Positions 35,087-43,816 are shown, numbered from the stretch's first letter. The stretch is DNA of 64,000 nt from DATAXP01 sp963708675 (GCA_963708675.1 CAVPTO010000003.1:5394001-5458000), one strand, 5' to 3'. Notes: a model not told the origin generated them from the letters alone. A program made the numbers and translations.

Positions 35087-35659
35087 CGCGATCGCGGCCT
35101 GAGGCAGTTGTTGTCGGCGCGTCGGCCGGCGCGCTCGATGCGTTGTCGACCATTCTTCCGCGGCTGGACGATGACTTTCCGCTACCGGTAATCGTCGTGA
35201 CGCACGTTCCACCCGATCGCGAGAACCTTCTTCCCGAACTGCTTGCATCCAAATGTCGGCTGGATGTATGCGAGGCTATGGACAAGGAGCCGATCCGATC
35301 GGGTACCATCTACTTCGCGCCGCCCGACTATCACCTGCTGATCGAAACGGACAAACAATTGTCGCTTTCGAGCGAAGAGCTGGTGAATTATTCGAGGCCA
35401 TCGATCGACGTGCTCTTCGAATCGGCTGTGCAAGCGTATCGAGCAGGGCTCATTGGTATAATCCTCAGCGGCGCTGAATAATGATGGCGCGCTAGGGTTG
35501 AAGGAGATCGCCGACAACGGAGGAGTTGCCATCGTGCAGCGCCCCAACGCCGCCCAAGTTGCGACAATGCCCCAAGCTGCTCTCGATGCGTGCCCCACGG
35601 CCCTAGCTCTCAGCCTCGACGAGATCGCAACGTACCTCACCGAGATTCCGCGTTCCTGA
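35083..35659 (+). CDS. cheB: CheB-type methylesterase lacking a receiver domain (frameshifted near its end)
   Basis: Starting at ATG 35083 (MTRSRPEAVVVGASAGALDAL) the domain shows the CheB Ser (GASAG), His in VTHVPPDRE, and SIDVLFESAVQAY. The open frame stops at LSGAE (35481). Removing one base near 35475 restores the canonical end, LSGANNDGALGLKEIAD with the catalytic Asp, then GGVAIVQRPNAAQVATMP. It then runs to the stop at 35657-35659, which overlaps the next ATG. The repaired length is 191 aa. It lacks an N-terminal receiver, so activation would not be by its own phosphorylation. As sequenced the truncated protein would be inactive. Confidence 0.82.
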
Positions 35660-37314
35660 TGACTGCAACGCCCGCCGCTCCTGTCTATTTTCTTCTCGTC
35701 GACGATGTCGATGGAAACCTCCTCGCGCTCGAAGCGTTATTGCGACGCGACGGCCTCGTGTTGCTCCGAGCGCGTTCAGGGCCCGAGGCACTCGAGCTGC
35801 TACTGCAGCACGATGTGGCGCTTGCATTGCTCGACGTGCAGATGCCGGGCATGGACGGATTCGAGCTTGCCGAGTTGATGCGTGGCGCCGAGCGGACACG
35901 TCGCGTGCCGATCATCTTCCTCACCGCCGGCGATGCCGATCGGCAGCGACGCTTTCGTGGATACGAAATGGGAGGGGTCGACTTTCTTCTGAAGCCGATC
36001 GAGTCGCACATTCTCCGCAGCAAGGCCGACACGTTCTTCGAGCTCTACCGGCAGCGACAAGAGGTGGCCCAGCAGCGCGACGAAATGAAAGCGGCCAAGG
36101 AAGAGATCGCCCGCCTGTTGGACGAAAGCCGTCGTTATGCCGACGCGCTCAAGGAAGCGGATGAACGCAAAGACGAATTCATGGCGATGCTTGCCCACGA
36201 GCTGCGCAACCCTTTGGCGCCGATCGCCAGTGCTGTCCAAGTTCTGAAATTGGCCGAGCCAAGTGATCCCGCCGCGAAGGTCCTTTCGTCGACGATTGCC
36301 GCCGCAAGGGAAGCCCGCGAGATCATCGCGCGTCAGACCGCACATATGGCGCGACTGGTCGATGATTTGCTCGATGTCGCCCGCATCGCGCGTGGAAAGC
36401 TGCCGTTGCGAACCGAGCGATGCGATCTCGCGTCGATTGTGCGAGATACCACCGCCGATTACGCGGCGGCGTTAAAGGCCGCCGGCTTAACGCTGCAGTT
36501 GAGCTTGCCCGACAAACCGGCTCTCGTGTCCGGCGATCCGATTCGGCTCGCGCAGGTGGTGGGCAATCTGCTGCACAATGCGTGCAAGTTCACGCCGTCA
36601 GGCGGGCTCGTCGAGGTGGCGGTCGCGCTCGACGCCGAACACGATTCGGCGGTTGTCACCGTTGCCGACACGGGCGCCGGCCTCGGACCGTCGGAGATCG
36701 CGAGCATCTTCGAACCGTTCAATCAATCGAAGCAGTCGTTAGACCGATCAAAGGGCGGGCTTGGTCTCGGATTGACGCTCGCCCGTACTATCGCCGAACT
36801 CCACTGCGGCACGATCGACGTCACCAGCCCTGGCATCGGCAAGGGTTCGACCTTCAAGATCGTGATCCCGCTCATTCCGTCTGCGTCCGCCGAGCAAGGT
36901 GAGCCGTCGAGCGACGCCTCGTCAACGTCGCCTGCGCCGCGATTGCTCAAGGTGCTGATCGTCGAGGACAACCAGGACGCCGCGAAGAGCCTGCAAATGC
37001 TCCTGAAGTTCGCCGGATACGATGCACACTTTGCGCTCGACGGGCGCTCCGGCTTGAAAGCGGCACGCGACCTGAAGCCCGACGTCATCATGTCGGACCT
37101 CGGCCTGCCCGGCGATACTGACGGCTACGCGCTGGCGAGAACCGTGCGCGGCGACCCCGAGCTGGCGCCCACCTATCTCATCGCCCTCAGCGGTTACGGC
37201 CACGACGAAGATCGCCGCCGCACCAAGGCCGCTGGCTTTGACCATCACCTCGTCAAACCCGTCGGGCTGGCGACCGTTTCCGAGTTGCTTCTCTCGGCAA
37301 CCCGCCGCGATTGA
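35659..37314 (+). CDS. REC-histidine kinase-REC hybrid sensor protein
   Basis: The 551-aa cytoplasmic protein starts MTATPAAPVYFLLVDDVDGN. The first receiver (about 8-125) has Asp59 (LLDVQMPGMDG) and a Lys at FLLKPIE. A coiled-coil linker (about 128-170) leads to HisKA with His180 (AMLAHELRNPLAPI). The ATPase domain shows NLLHNACKFT, VADTGAGLG and GGLGLGLTLA. The C-terminal receiver (about 430-545) has Asp480 (MSDLGLPGDTDG). ATG 35659 overlaps the cheB stop as TGATG. GTG 35590 is an upstream in-frame option but lies inside cheB. As the last gene of the operon it probably receives input from the CHASE3 kinase. Confidence 0.93.
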   Translation: MTATPAAPVYFLLVDDVDGNLLALEALLRRDGLVLLRARSGPEALELLLQHDVALALLDVQMPGMDGFELAELMRGAERTRRVPIIFLTAGDADRQRRFRGYEMGGVDFLLKPIESHILRSKADTFFELYRQRQEVAQQRDEMKAAKEEIARLLDESRRYADALKEADERKDEFMAMLAHELRNPLAPIASAVQVLKLAEPSDPAAKVLSSTIAAAREAREIIARQTAHMARLVDDLLDVARIARGKLPLRTERCDLASIVRDTTADYAAALKAAGLTLQLSLPDKPALVSGDPIRLAQVVGNLLHNACKFTPSGGLVEVAVALDAEHDSAVVTVADTGAGLGPSEIASIFEPFNQSKQSLDRSKGGLGLGLTLARTIAELHCGTIDVTSPGIGKGSTFKIVIPLIPSASAEQGEPSSDASSTSPAPRLLKVLIVEDNQDAAKSLQMLLKFAGYDAHFALDGRSGLKAARDLKPDVIMSDLGLPGDTDGYALARTVRGDPELAPTYLIALSGYGHDEDRRRTKAAGFDHHLVKPVGLATVSELLLSATRRD

Positions 37315-37320
37315 CGTCTT

Positions 37321-37349
37321 TCGTGGCGTTTTCATCGCATTTGCCACGA
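37321..37349. terminator. Stem-loop after the signalling operon, possible terminator
   Basis: TCGTGGC (37321-37327) pairs with GCCACGA (37343-37349) around a 15-base loop, seven bases after the operon's last stop codon. No T-run follows, so a Rho-independent role is uncertain. Confidence 0.35.
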
Positions 37350-37464
37350 GCGTCGCTGACCCTTGGCGATTTTCTTGTATCGCCGAGTGAATTCACTTAG
37401 AATCACGGGCCTCGCCCCAGCCACGCCGATTGCTCCCACACGGCCATTGTAAGACTTCGCCCAA

Positions 37465-39450
37465 ATGTCCTCGCCGCGATACATCCCTGCGGCTCGAACT
37501 ACTACAGCTCAACGCCGACGATCACCGCTGATGGTGACGTGCGGTCTGCTGAGCGTGTTGCTGCTCCCCTGCACTTCGGTCCTCTCTTGGGAACCGCCTC
37601 CCGCGAGCGGAGAGTCGACGCAGCAGCTCTTCTTCGAAGATGCGATCGCGCCGCTGCTCAAGCGTCACTGCGTCGATTGCCACGAGCCTGACACGCGCGA
37701 AGGGAAACTCGACGTGTCGACGGCCGAGGCGCTTTTGGTGGGAAGCGAATCGGGCCCGATTGTTAGTTCGGGAAGTCGCAAGCGGAGCCTGCTGTACGAA
37801 ATGGTGCACAGCGGCGAGATGCCGCGCGACGCAAAAAAACTTTCGCACGACGAGATCGAACTCATCGGCGCTTGGATCGATGCGGGCATGCCGTTTCGCA
37901 ACCCACCGGCCTCCATCACGCGGCCGCTCACGCAGCACGACGTCTTGCCGATTCTGCTGCTTCGCTGCACGACGTGCCACGGTGCCGAGTTGAAGCGAGG
38001 CGATCTCGACCTGCGCACCATTTCGAGTCTTCGTCAAGGCGGCACAAGTGGACCGGCCGCAGTGTCGGGCGATCCCGACGCGAGTCGGATGGTTCAACGC
38101 GTCGAGCAGCAGTTGTGCCCTCCGTCCGATCAGTTGCTCAAATACTTTGTCGAGCGGCCGAGCAAAGAAGAAATCGAAAAGCTGCGTGGCTGGATTGCCG
38201 GCGACATGCGCGAGGAAGAACTCTCGCGTGAAGTGGCGGTTGGCTTGCCAGACGCTCACGTCGCAGAGAAAGCCGCCGAGCATTGGGCGTTTCAGCCACT
38301 GCCGAAGACGACCAACGTTCCGCAATTCGACGATGTAAAACTCGCGCAACCTATCGACGCATTCATCCACCAGCAACTTCTGGCGAACAACCTCGACTTC
38401 TCGCCACAAGCTCGCAAGACGGAGATCATCCGCCGCGTTTATCTCGACCTGATCGGAATGCCGCCGACGTTGGAAGAACTCGGTCATTGGCAGCAGCAAA
38501 AGAGCCGGCGTTGGTACGAAGAGATGGTCAACGTGCTGCTCGACTCGCCGAAGTACGGTGAGCGCTGGGGTCGCCATTGGCTCGACGTTGCGGGCTACGC
38601 CGACAGCGAAGGCGGCCAGGCCGAGGACCCGGTGCGTGAGTTCGCGTGGAAGTATCGCGACTACGTGATTCGCGCGTTCAACAACGACAAGCCTTGGAAT
38701 CGCTTCCTTCACGAGCAACTCGCCGGCGACGAATTGGCCGACTACACCCATCCGTCGCAAGTCACCGATGAGATCGTCGACAACCTGATCGCGACCGGCT
38801 TTCTGCGAATGGGCATCGACGAGACGGGTTCGCGGACGATGAACTTCGTCCCCGAGCGGCTCGGGCTGATCAGCAACGCGCTGACGGTCGTCGGTTCCGG
38901 AGTGATGGGCATGACGATGGAATGTGCCCGCTGCCATAGTCACAAATACGATCCGATCCCGCAGACCGATTACTTCCGCTTGAAGGCGATCTTTCAAGGC
39001 GCCTTCGACGAGCACGATTGGATGAGTTGGAAGACCCGGGAGCTGGATGTCGACACGCCCGCCTCGATTGCCCAACGAGACAAGGTGAATGGGTCGATCC
39101 ATGCGGAGATCACGGTTCTTCAAGGTCGGCGCAAGGCGATCATCGCCAAGCAGCAGAAGGTCTACTACGACGTCGAGTGGCCGAAGCTAAGCGAGGAGCT
39201 GCAGAAGGAATTCTACGACGCGTTGAAGGCGAAAGCGATTCGACGCACGACGCGGCAAAAAGAGTTGGTCGATCGCTATGAACGCGAAATCCGACCGGTC
39301 GAGTCGGTACTCGTCGCGAAGCATTCGGAGTTGGCCGCCGAGCTACGTGCCATCGACGACCAGGTCATTGAGCGTCGCGAGCAGTTATTGCCCGAGCTAA
39401 CGATCCGCGCCTGTGGGATCGCGGACGACCTTCGCCGACATACGTTTTGA
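37465..39450 (+). CDS. PSCyt1/DUF1549 protein, N-terminal part of a frameshift-split gene
   Basis: The 661-aa open frame has a signal peptide (about 22-42, LMVTCGLLSVLLLPCTSVLS). A double cytochrome-like region carries CVDCHEPDTREGKL and CTTCHGAELKRGDL, with MPRDAKKL between. DUF1549 follows (about 285-500; EIIRRVYLDLIGMPPTLEEL, GRHWLDVAGYADSEG, CARCHSHKYDPIP). A helical linker (about 540-645) follows. The frame leaves the family at about 39405-39415: the expected continuation WDRGRPSPTYVLIRGEY is in another frame and leads into DUF1553 in the next entry. Inserting one base in GCCTG would give a single 991-aa protein. The start at ATG 37465 is the first in frame. Confidence 0.9.
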   Translation: MSSPRYIPAARTTTAQRRRSPLMVTCGLLSVLLLPCTSVLSWEPPPASGESTQQLFFEDAIAPLLKRHCVDCHEPDTREGKLDVSTAEALLVGSESGPIVSSGSRKRSLLYEMVHSGEMPRDAKKLSHDEIELIGAWIDAGMPFRNPPASITRPLTQHDVLPILLLRCTTCHGAELKRGDLDLRTISSLRQGGTSGPAAVSGDPDASRMVQRVEQQLCPPSDQLLKYFVERPSKEEIEKLRGWIAGDMREEELSREVAVGLPDAHVAEKAAEHWAFQPLPKTTNVPQFDDVKLAQPIDAFIHQQLLANNLDFSPQARKTEIIRRVYLDLIGMPPTLEELGHWQQQKSRRWYEEMVNVLLDSPKYGERWGRHWLDVAGYADSEGGQAEDPVREFAWKYRDYVIRAFNNDKPWNRFLHEQLAGDELADYTHPSQVTDEIVDNLIATGFLRMGIDETGSRTMNFVPERLGLISNALTVVGSGVMGMTMECARCHSHKYDPIPQTDYFRLKAIFQGAFDEHDWMSWKTRELDVDTPASIAQRDKVNGSIHAEITVLQGRRKAIIAKQQKVYYDVEWPKLSEELQKEFYDALKAKAIRRTTRQKELVDRYEREIRPVESVLVAKHSELAAELRAIDDQVIERREQLLPELTIRACGIADDLRRHTF

Positions 39451-40439
39451 TTCGCGGCGAATACAATCGTCCGGGCCGACCCGTGGGGCCCGGCGTCCCT
39501 TCGGTTTTAACGGATGGTGAGACACCGCTGGACATTCACGCCCCGTGGCCGGGGTCGCCGTCGACGGGTCGTCGGCTTGCATTCGCTAAGTGGTTGACCG
39601 AGCCCGATCATCCGCTGACGGCGCGCGTGCTGGTAAATCGCGTTTGGAGTCTGCACTTCGGTCGCGGCATCGTGAAGACGCTCGACAACTTCGGCAAGCA
39701 AGGCACACCGCCGATTCATCCCGAGTTGCTCGATTGGCTCGCCCGCGATTTCGTCGAACACGGCTGGAGCCTGAAGTCGTTGCATCGTCGCATCCTGTTG
39801 TCGCGAACGTATCGGCAGTCGAGTGCTCATCGCGAGGACAGCGACCGGATCGATCCCGAGAACAAGTTGCTGTCGCGGATGACGCTTCACCGGCTCGATG
39901 CCGAGGCGCTTCGCGACTCGCTGCTGAGTGTGTCAGGACGGTTGGACGAACGGATGTTTGGTCCGCCGGTGCCGATGGACGTTCGTGACGATGGGCTGAT
40001 TCTCGACAAGCCTTCGAAGACATCGAACTTCCGCCGCAGCGTTTATCTGCAACTGCGTCGCACCGAAATGCCAACGATGCTCAGCTCGTTCGACTATCCC
40101 GAGATGCAACCGAACTGCAGCGAGCGAAGCGTTTCGACGGTTTCGACGCAGTCGCTCATTCTGATGAACAACAGCCGCGTGTACGAATTGGCAGGAAGCT
40201 TCGCGGCCCGCATTCTCGCCGAGAGCCATGAGCCGGCAGCCATCATCACGACGGCTTACCGCACAGCGTTCAGTCGCAATCCGACGTCGAGCGAGACCTC
40301 GGCGGGATGCGAAGCGCTCCAGCGTTTGCAGCAGCTGTGGATGCAATCGGGCGCCGATGAAACCGCCGCGTCGCAACGGGCGCTGGCGAATTACTGTCAC
40401 ACCCTGCTGAACTCGGCCGAATTCACCTATGTGGATTGA
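39447..40439 (+). CDS. DUF1553 protein, C-terminal part of the split PSCyt1/DUF1549/DUF1553 gene
   Basis: The open frame reads MIRGEYNRPGRPVGPGVPSV, then TGRRLAFAKWLTEPDHPLTARVLVNRVW, HFGRGIVKTLDNFGKQG, ILLSRTYRQSS and LLSRMTLHRLDAEALRDSLL. It ends ANYCHTLLNSAEFTYVD, the typical C-terminus of the family. Homologous sequence actually begins about 35 bases upstream of the ATG (from 39411), so this methionine is probably not a real start. The part lacks a signal peptide and would stay in the cytoplasm if made alone. The DUF1501 gene follows after six bases. Confidence 0.88.
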   Translation: MIRGEYNRPGRPVGPGVPSVLTDGETPLDIHAPWPGSPSTGRRLAFAKWLTEPDHPLTARVLVNRVWSLHFGRGIVKTLDNFGKQGTPPIHPELLDWLARDFVEHGWSLKSLHRRILLSRTYRQSSAHREDSDRIDPENKLLSRMTLHRLDAEALRDSLLSVSGRLDERMFGPPVPMDVRDDGLILDKPSKTSNFRRSVYLQLRRTEMPTMLSSFDYPEMQPNCSERSVSTVSTQSLILMNNSRVYELAGSFAARILAESHEPAAIITTAYRTAFSRNPTSSETSAGCEALQRLQQLWMQSGADETAASQRALANYCHTLLNSAEFTYVD

Positions 40440-40445
40440 GTTGTC

Positions 40446-41879
40446 ATGAACAATCTCCCAAAACTCAGCCGCCGTTCGTTCTTCTCGGGGATGTCGGGCG
40501 CGCTTTGCGGCGCAGCCTCAGCGCACTTGTTCACCGGTGACGACTTGCTCGCAGCGCCGGCCGCACCGCGGTTCGACCTGTCGCCGAAACCGGTGCATCA
40601 CGAGGCGAAGGCGCGGTCGGTCATTCATCTGTTCATGAATGGCGGCCCGAGTCAGATGGACTTGTTCGACCCGAAGCCAGCGCTCGAAAAATACGCGGGC
40701 CAGCCGTTTCCTGGCAATGTGGAGGCACTCGGCAATACCGAAGTCTCTAAGATCGGCAGCGTGTTGCCGAGCGTCTACAAATTCGACCGGCACGGCAAGT
40801 CGGGCATCTGGATGTCCGAAGGCCTGCCGCACACGGCCGGCGTGGTCGACGACTTGTGCTTCATGCACTCGCTGTGGACCGATCATCCGAATCACGACAA
40901 CGCCTTATACAAGATTCACAGCGGGCGGTTGTTCATGGGGCATCCGTCGCTGGGGTCGTGGGTCGTGTACGGTCTCGGCTCGGAGAATGCCGATCTGCCA
41001 GCGTACGTGGTGCTCGACGATCCGCTCGGCCTGCCGAAGAACGGCATTCGCAACTGGACGTCGGGTTATCTGCCGCCGGTGTACCAAGGCACGCGGTTCC
41101 GCACCGTCGGCGCGCCGCTGTTGAATCTGACGCCTGAATACGAGCAGCCCAGCGAGGTCAGCGCGGCCGCGCTGGATTTGCTCGAGACGCTCGACCATCG
41201 ACATCGCCGCCGGCGGCCCGACTACTTGGAACTCGACGCGCGGATCGATTCCTACGCCCTCGCCGCTCGCATGCAACTGACGGCCAGCGACGTGTTGGAC
41301 ATTTCGACCGAAAGCGAGGCGACGCGCGAAGCCTATGGTATTGGCCAAAAGGCGACTGACTCTTACGGTCGTCGCTGTTTGCTCGCGCGTCGCATGGTCG
41401 AGCGCGGCGTCCGCTTCGTGCAGATCTTTTTGGAAGATCAACCGTGGGACAATCACAGCAACCTGAAAGCGTCGTTGCAATCGGCCTGCGAGCGCACCGA
41501 TCAACCGGTCGCGGCGCTCATCAAAGATCTGAAACAGCGCGGCCTGCTCGATTCGACGCTCGTCGTTTGGGGCGGTGAGTTTGGCCGCACGCCGACTTCG
41601 CAAAACGTCGGCAACGACTACAACGGCCGCGACCACAACATGCAGGGTTTCACTTCGTGGATGGCTGGCGGAGGTGTGAAGCCGGGGTTCGTGTATGGCA
41701 AGACCGACGATTTCGGTCACGCAGCCGTCGAGAACCCGGTGAGCGTTCACGATTTCCACGCCACCCTGCTGCATGCCGTGGGGTTGGACTATCGCAAGGT
41801 GCATTTCGATCGCAACGGTCTGAACGAACGGCTCGTCGGCGTGAAGGAGCCACGCGTGGTGACCGAGATTTTCGCCTAA
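40446..41879 (+). CDS. DUF1501 Tat-exported protein, second copy
   Basis: The 477-aa protein has the Tat-type signal SRRSFFSGMSGALCGAASA. The DUF1501 body shows VIHLFMNGGPSQMDLFDPKP, SLWTDHPNHDNALYKIHSG, LGSWVVYGLGSEN, RRCLLARRMVERGVRFVQI, WDNHSNL, LVVWGGEFGRTPTSQ and GRDHNMQGFTSWMAGGGVKPG. This copy keeps the fuller set of the family's His, Asp and Asn residues (GGEFGRTP, GRDHN) that the 29143 copy has altered, so it is nearer the canonical form. It follows its DUF1549/DUF1553 partner directly, and two amidohydrolase-like genes come next. A scavenging role for the whole set is plausible but unproven. Confidence 0.93.
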   Translation: MNNLPKLSRRSFFSGMSGALCGAASAHLFTGDDLLAAPAAPRFDLSPKPVHHEAKARSVIHLFMNGGPSQMDLFDPKPALEKYAGQPFPGNVEALGNTEVSKIGSVLPSVYKFDRHGKSGIWMSEGLPHTAGVVDDLCFMHSLWTDHPNHDNALYKIHSGRLFMGHPSLGSWVVYGLGSENADLPAYVVLDDPLGLPKNGIRNWTSGYLPPVYQGTRFRTVGAPLLNLTPEYEQPSEVSAAALDLLETLDHRHRRRRPDYLELDARIDSYALAARMQLTASDVLDISTESEATREAYGIGQKATDSYGRRCLLARRMVERGVRFVQIFLEDQPWDNHSNLKASLQSACERTDQPVAALIKDLKQRGLLDSTLVVWGGEFGRTPTSQNVGNDYNGRDHNMQGFTSWMAGGGVKPGFVYGKTDDFGHAAVENPVSVHDFHATLLHAVGLDYRKVHFDRNGLNERLVGVKEPRVVTEIFA

Positions 41880-41893
41880 CAACGCCGAGAATT

Positions 41894-41981
41894 TGTAGGG
41901 AACGCCCTCCGTGGCGTTCCGCAGAGCGTGTGTTTGCGGTCCATGACGCATCAAGGAACGCCACGGAGAGCGTTCCCTACA
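41894..41981. repeat. Long inverted repeat between the DUF1501 and amidohydrolase genes
   Basis: The arms 41894-41920 and 41955-41981 are 27 bases each and match at all but one position, with a 34-base loop. Each arm itself contains an internal near-palindrome (GGAACGCC and GGCGTTCC). It fills the 130-base gap and lacks a T-run. Structure and composition suggest a REP/MITE-like dispersed element more than a normal terminator. Confidence 0.8.
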
Positions 41982-42009
41982 GGTCCCAGAGAGCGCCAAG
42001 GCGAGAACG

Positions 42010-42918
42010 ATGCGGAGAAGCGACGTGCATCTTGATCGACGCGAATTGCTCAAAGGCGCCGTTACGGCCGCCGGTGTCGGCATCCTGGCGGACCTTCAAG
42101 GCAGAGCGATCGCCGCTCCTGCTGAGACGTCACCGTCGCGTCGACCGTTCGACGTCGTCGATGTGAACATCAGCTTGTTTCAGTGGCCGTTTCGTCGGCT
42201 GCCGCTCGACACGCTTGACGCAATCGTCGCGAAGCTGCGATCGCTGGAGATTCAGCAGGCTTGGGTGGGTAGCTACGAGGGCATCTTGCAGCGCGATTTG
42301 CGTAGCGTGAATGCGCGGCTCGCCGAAGCTTGCTCCGCGTCACCGGGAAAGCTGCTGTTGCCCTTCGGGTCGATCAACCCGATGCTCCCCGATTGGGAAG
42401 ACGACATGCGACGTTGCCACGAAGTGCATCGCATGCCTGGCATTCGGCTACACCCGAACTATCACGGCTACGCGCTCGATGATCCACGCCTCGCGAAGTT
42501 GTTGAGCATCGCAGCCGAACGAGACCTACTCGTGCAACTCGCCGTAACGATGGAAGACACGCGCACGCAACACGCCCAGATGCTCGTGCCCGACGTCGAT
42601 CTGTCGCCGCTGCCCGATCTCATGGCGAAGATTCCTGCCGCTCACGTGATGCTGCTTAACGCTAAGCCACGCGGGGCCATCTTGCAGCGACTCGCGTCGT
42701 CGCCGAATGTCACGTTCGACATCGCGCGGGTTGAAGCCACCGATGGGATCGCTCGTTTGATGGATGCCGTATCGCCGGAGCGAGTAATGTTCGGCACGCA
42801 CGCGCCATTTCTGATCTACGAGTCGGCGCTCATCAAGGTCTATGAATCTCAGTTGAACGAGTCACAGGTGCGACCGCTTCTCTCGGCGAATGCACGCCGG
42901 TTGGTGTCGCATGCCTAA
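42010..42918 (+). CDS. Tat-exported amidohydrolase-like protein lacking the usual metal ligands
   Basis: The 302-aa protein has a Tat-type signal (LDRRELLKGAVTAAGVGI). The rest is the TIM-barrel of the amidohydrolase_2 family (LLLPFGSINPMLPDW, MPGIRLHPNYHGYALDD, LVQLAVTME, VMFGTHAPFLIYESAL). The family's DxHxH metal motif is replaced by DVNISLFQWP, and the final Asp (GSDYP) by His (GTHAPF). It is therefore probably not a classical zinc hydrolase. ATG 42010 follows the inverted repeat. It overlaps the next paralogue by eight bases, suggesting a coupled pair. The substrate is unknown. Confidence 0.85.
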   Translation: MRRSDVHLDRRELLKGAVTAAGVGILADLQGRAIAAPAETSPSRRPFDVVDVNISLFQWPFRRLPLDTLDAIVAKLRSLEIQQAWVGSYEGILQRDLRSVNARLAEACSASPGKLLLPFGSINPMLPDWEDDMRRCHEVHRMPGIRLHPNYHGYALDDPRLAKLLSIAAERDLLVQLAVTMEDTRTQHAQMLVPDVDLSPLPDLMAKIPAAHVMLLNAKPRGAILQRLASSPNVTFDIARVEATDGIARLMDAVSPERVMFGTHAPFLIYESALIKVYESQLNESQVRPLLSANARRLVSHA

Positions 42919-43789
42919 CACCCCGCGCGAAGTCGCGCTGCAACCCGAACACTTCGGGCTGCCGTCGCTCTCAGAACTGCGACGCTACCGTGTTTGGGAC
43001 GCATACCTTTACCCCTCGACCGTCGATCGCGACGGTACGCAGCTGGTAAAGACCATCGAGCAAACGCTGCCGACGCTCGATAAAGGCGCGATCGAGCGGT
43101 TCTGTCTGTTCTTGCACATCGGCTTAGGCACGGCCGACTCTGTCACCGAGGCGCGCATCGTCGCGCATCCCGAAGACATCGCGCAGCCACTCAAGCGCTG
43201 GCCCGATCGAGCGCTCGGTCTCATTCAACTCAACGCTGGCGAGGTCGACCGGTCGCTCGAGGCGGTCGATCGTTGGATCGCGAACGGGCCGATGGTCGGC
43301 GTGTATCTTCCCGACGGCGGACGTAGTTCCTTCGCGTGCAACCATCCCAATTACGATCCGCTCGTCGCGCGAGTTTCCAGTCTCGGCGGCCTGATCATGC
43401 AGCACACCTGGTGGGAAACCGGGGGCAAGCGATCGGCCGGGTCGTCGACGCCGCAAGACTTGGCGGAGTTGGCCACTCGCTTTCCGAAAGTGAACTTCGT
43501 TTGCGCTCACGCCGGTGGCGAGTGGGAGAAAGGCATCCGCGCCGTCGCGTCGCATCCGAACATCCTCGTCGAAACGTCTGGCTTCGATCCGACTGCGGGC
43601 TTCATCGAAATGGCGGTCCGCGAACTCGGCGCCGAGCGCATCGTCTTCGGCAGTCACTTACCTTCGCGTTCGCTGGGGACCGAGTATGGTAAGATCTTCG
43701 GAGCCGACATCGACGAGTCTCAACGCCGTCTCATTCTCGGCGACAACCTTCGACGTCTGCTTGAGCCGATTCTGTCGCGAAAAAGCTAA
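42911..43789 (+). CDS. Second amidohydrolase-like protein, cytoplasmic
   Basis: The 292-aa protein has no signal peptide. It shows the same barrel (ALGLIQLNAGEVDRSL, GVYLPDGGRSS, NFVCAHAGGEWEKGI, NILVETSGFDPTAGF, IVFGSHLPSRS). The HxH motif near the start is replaced by WDAYLYPS and the last ligand Asp by His (GSHLP). A single His remains in VCAHAGGEW. ATG 42911 overlaps the upstream gene by eight bases (ATGCCTAA). The two products differ in location: the first carries a Tat signal and this one does not. A joint complex is therefore unlikely unless the first is a retained, unprocessed protein. Function is unknown. Confidence 0.85.
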   Translation: MPNTPREVALQPEHFGLPSLSELRRYRVWDAYLYPSTVDRDGTQLVKTIEQTLPTLDKGAIERFCLFLHIGLGTADSVTEARIVAHPEDIAQPLKRWPDRALGLIQLNAGEVDRSLEAVDRWIANGPMVGVYLPDGGRSSFACNHPNYDPLVARVSSLGGLIMQHTWWETGGKRSAGSSTPQDLAELATRFPKVNFVCAHAGGEWEKGIRAVASHPNILVETSGFDPTAGFIEMAVRELGAERIVFGSHLPSRSLGTEYGKIFGADIDESQRRLILGDNLRRLLEPILSRKS

Positions 43790-43816
43790 ACGTCGGCGGT
43801 GCTTTGCCGAGATTGC

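Noticed and set aside
34231..35481. A true CheR-CheB fusion protein
   Set aside because: The CheR end and the CheB start both reappear in the proper frames after a one-base correction, with the ATGA overlap typical of this operon.
37522..39123. 533-codon open frame on the minus strand
   Set aside because: It is antisense to the second PSCyt1/DUF1549 gene and its sequence is shadow-like.
40905..42083. 392-codon open frame on the minus strand
   Set aside because: It is antisense to the second DUF1501 gene and crosses the inverted repeat; no family is recognisable.
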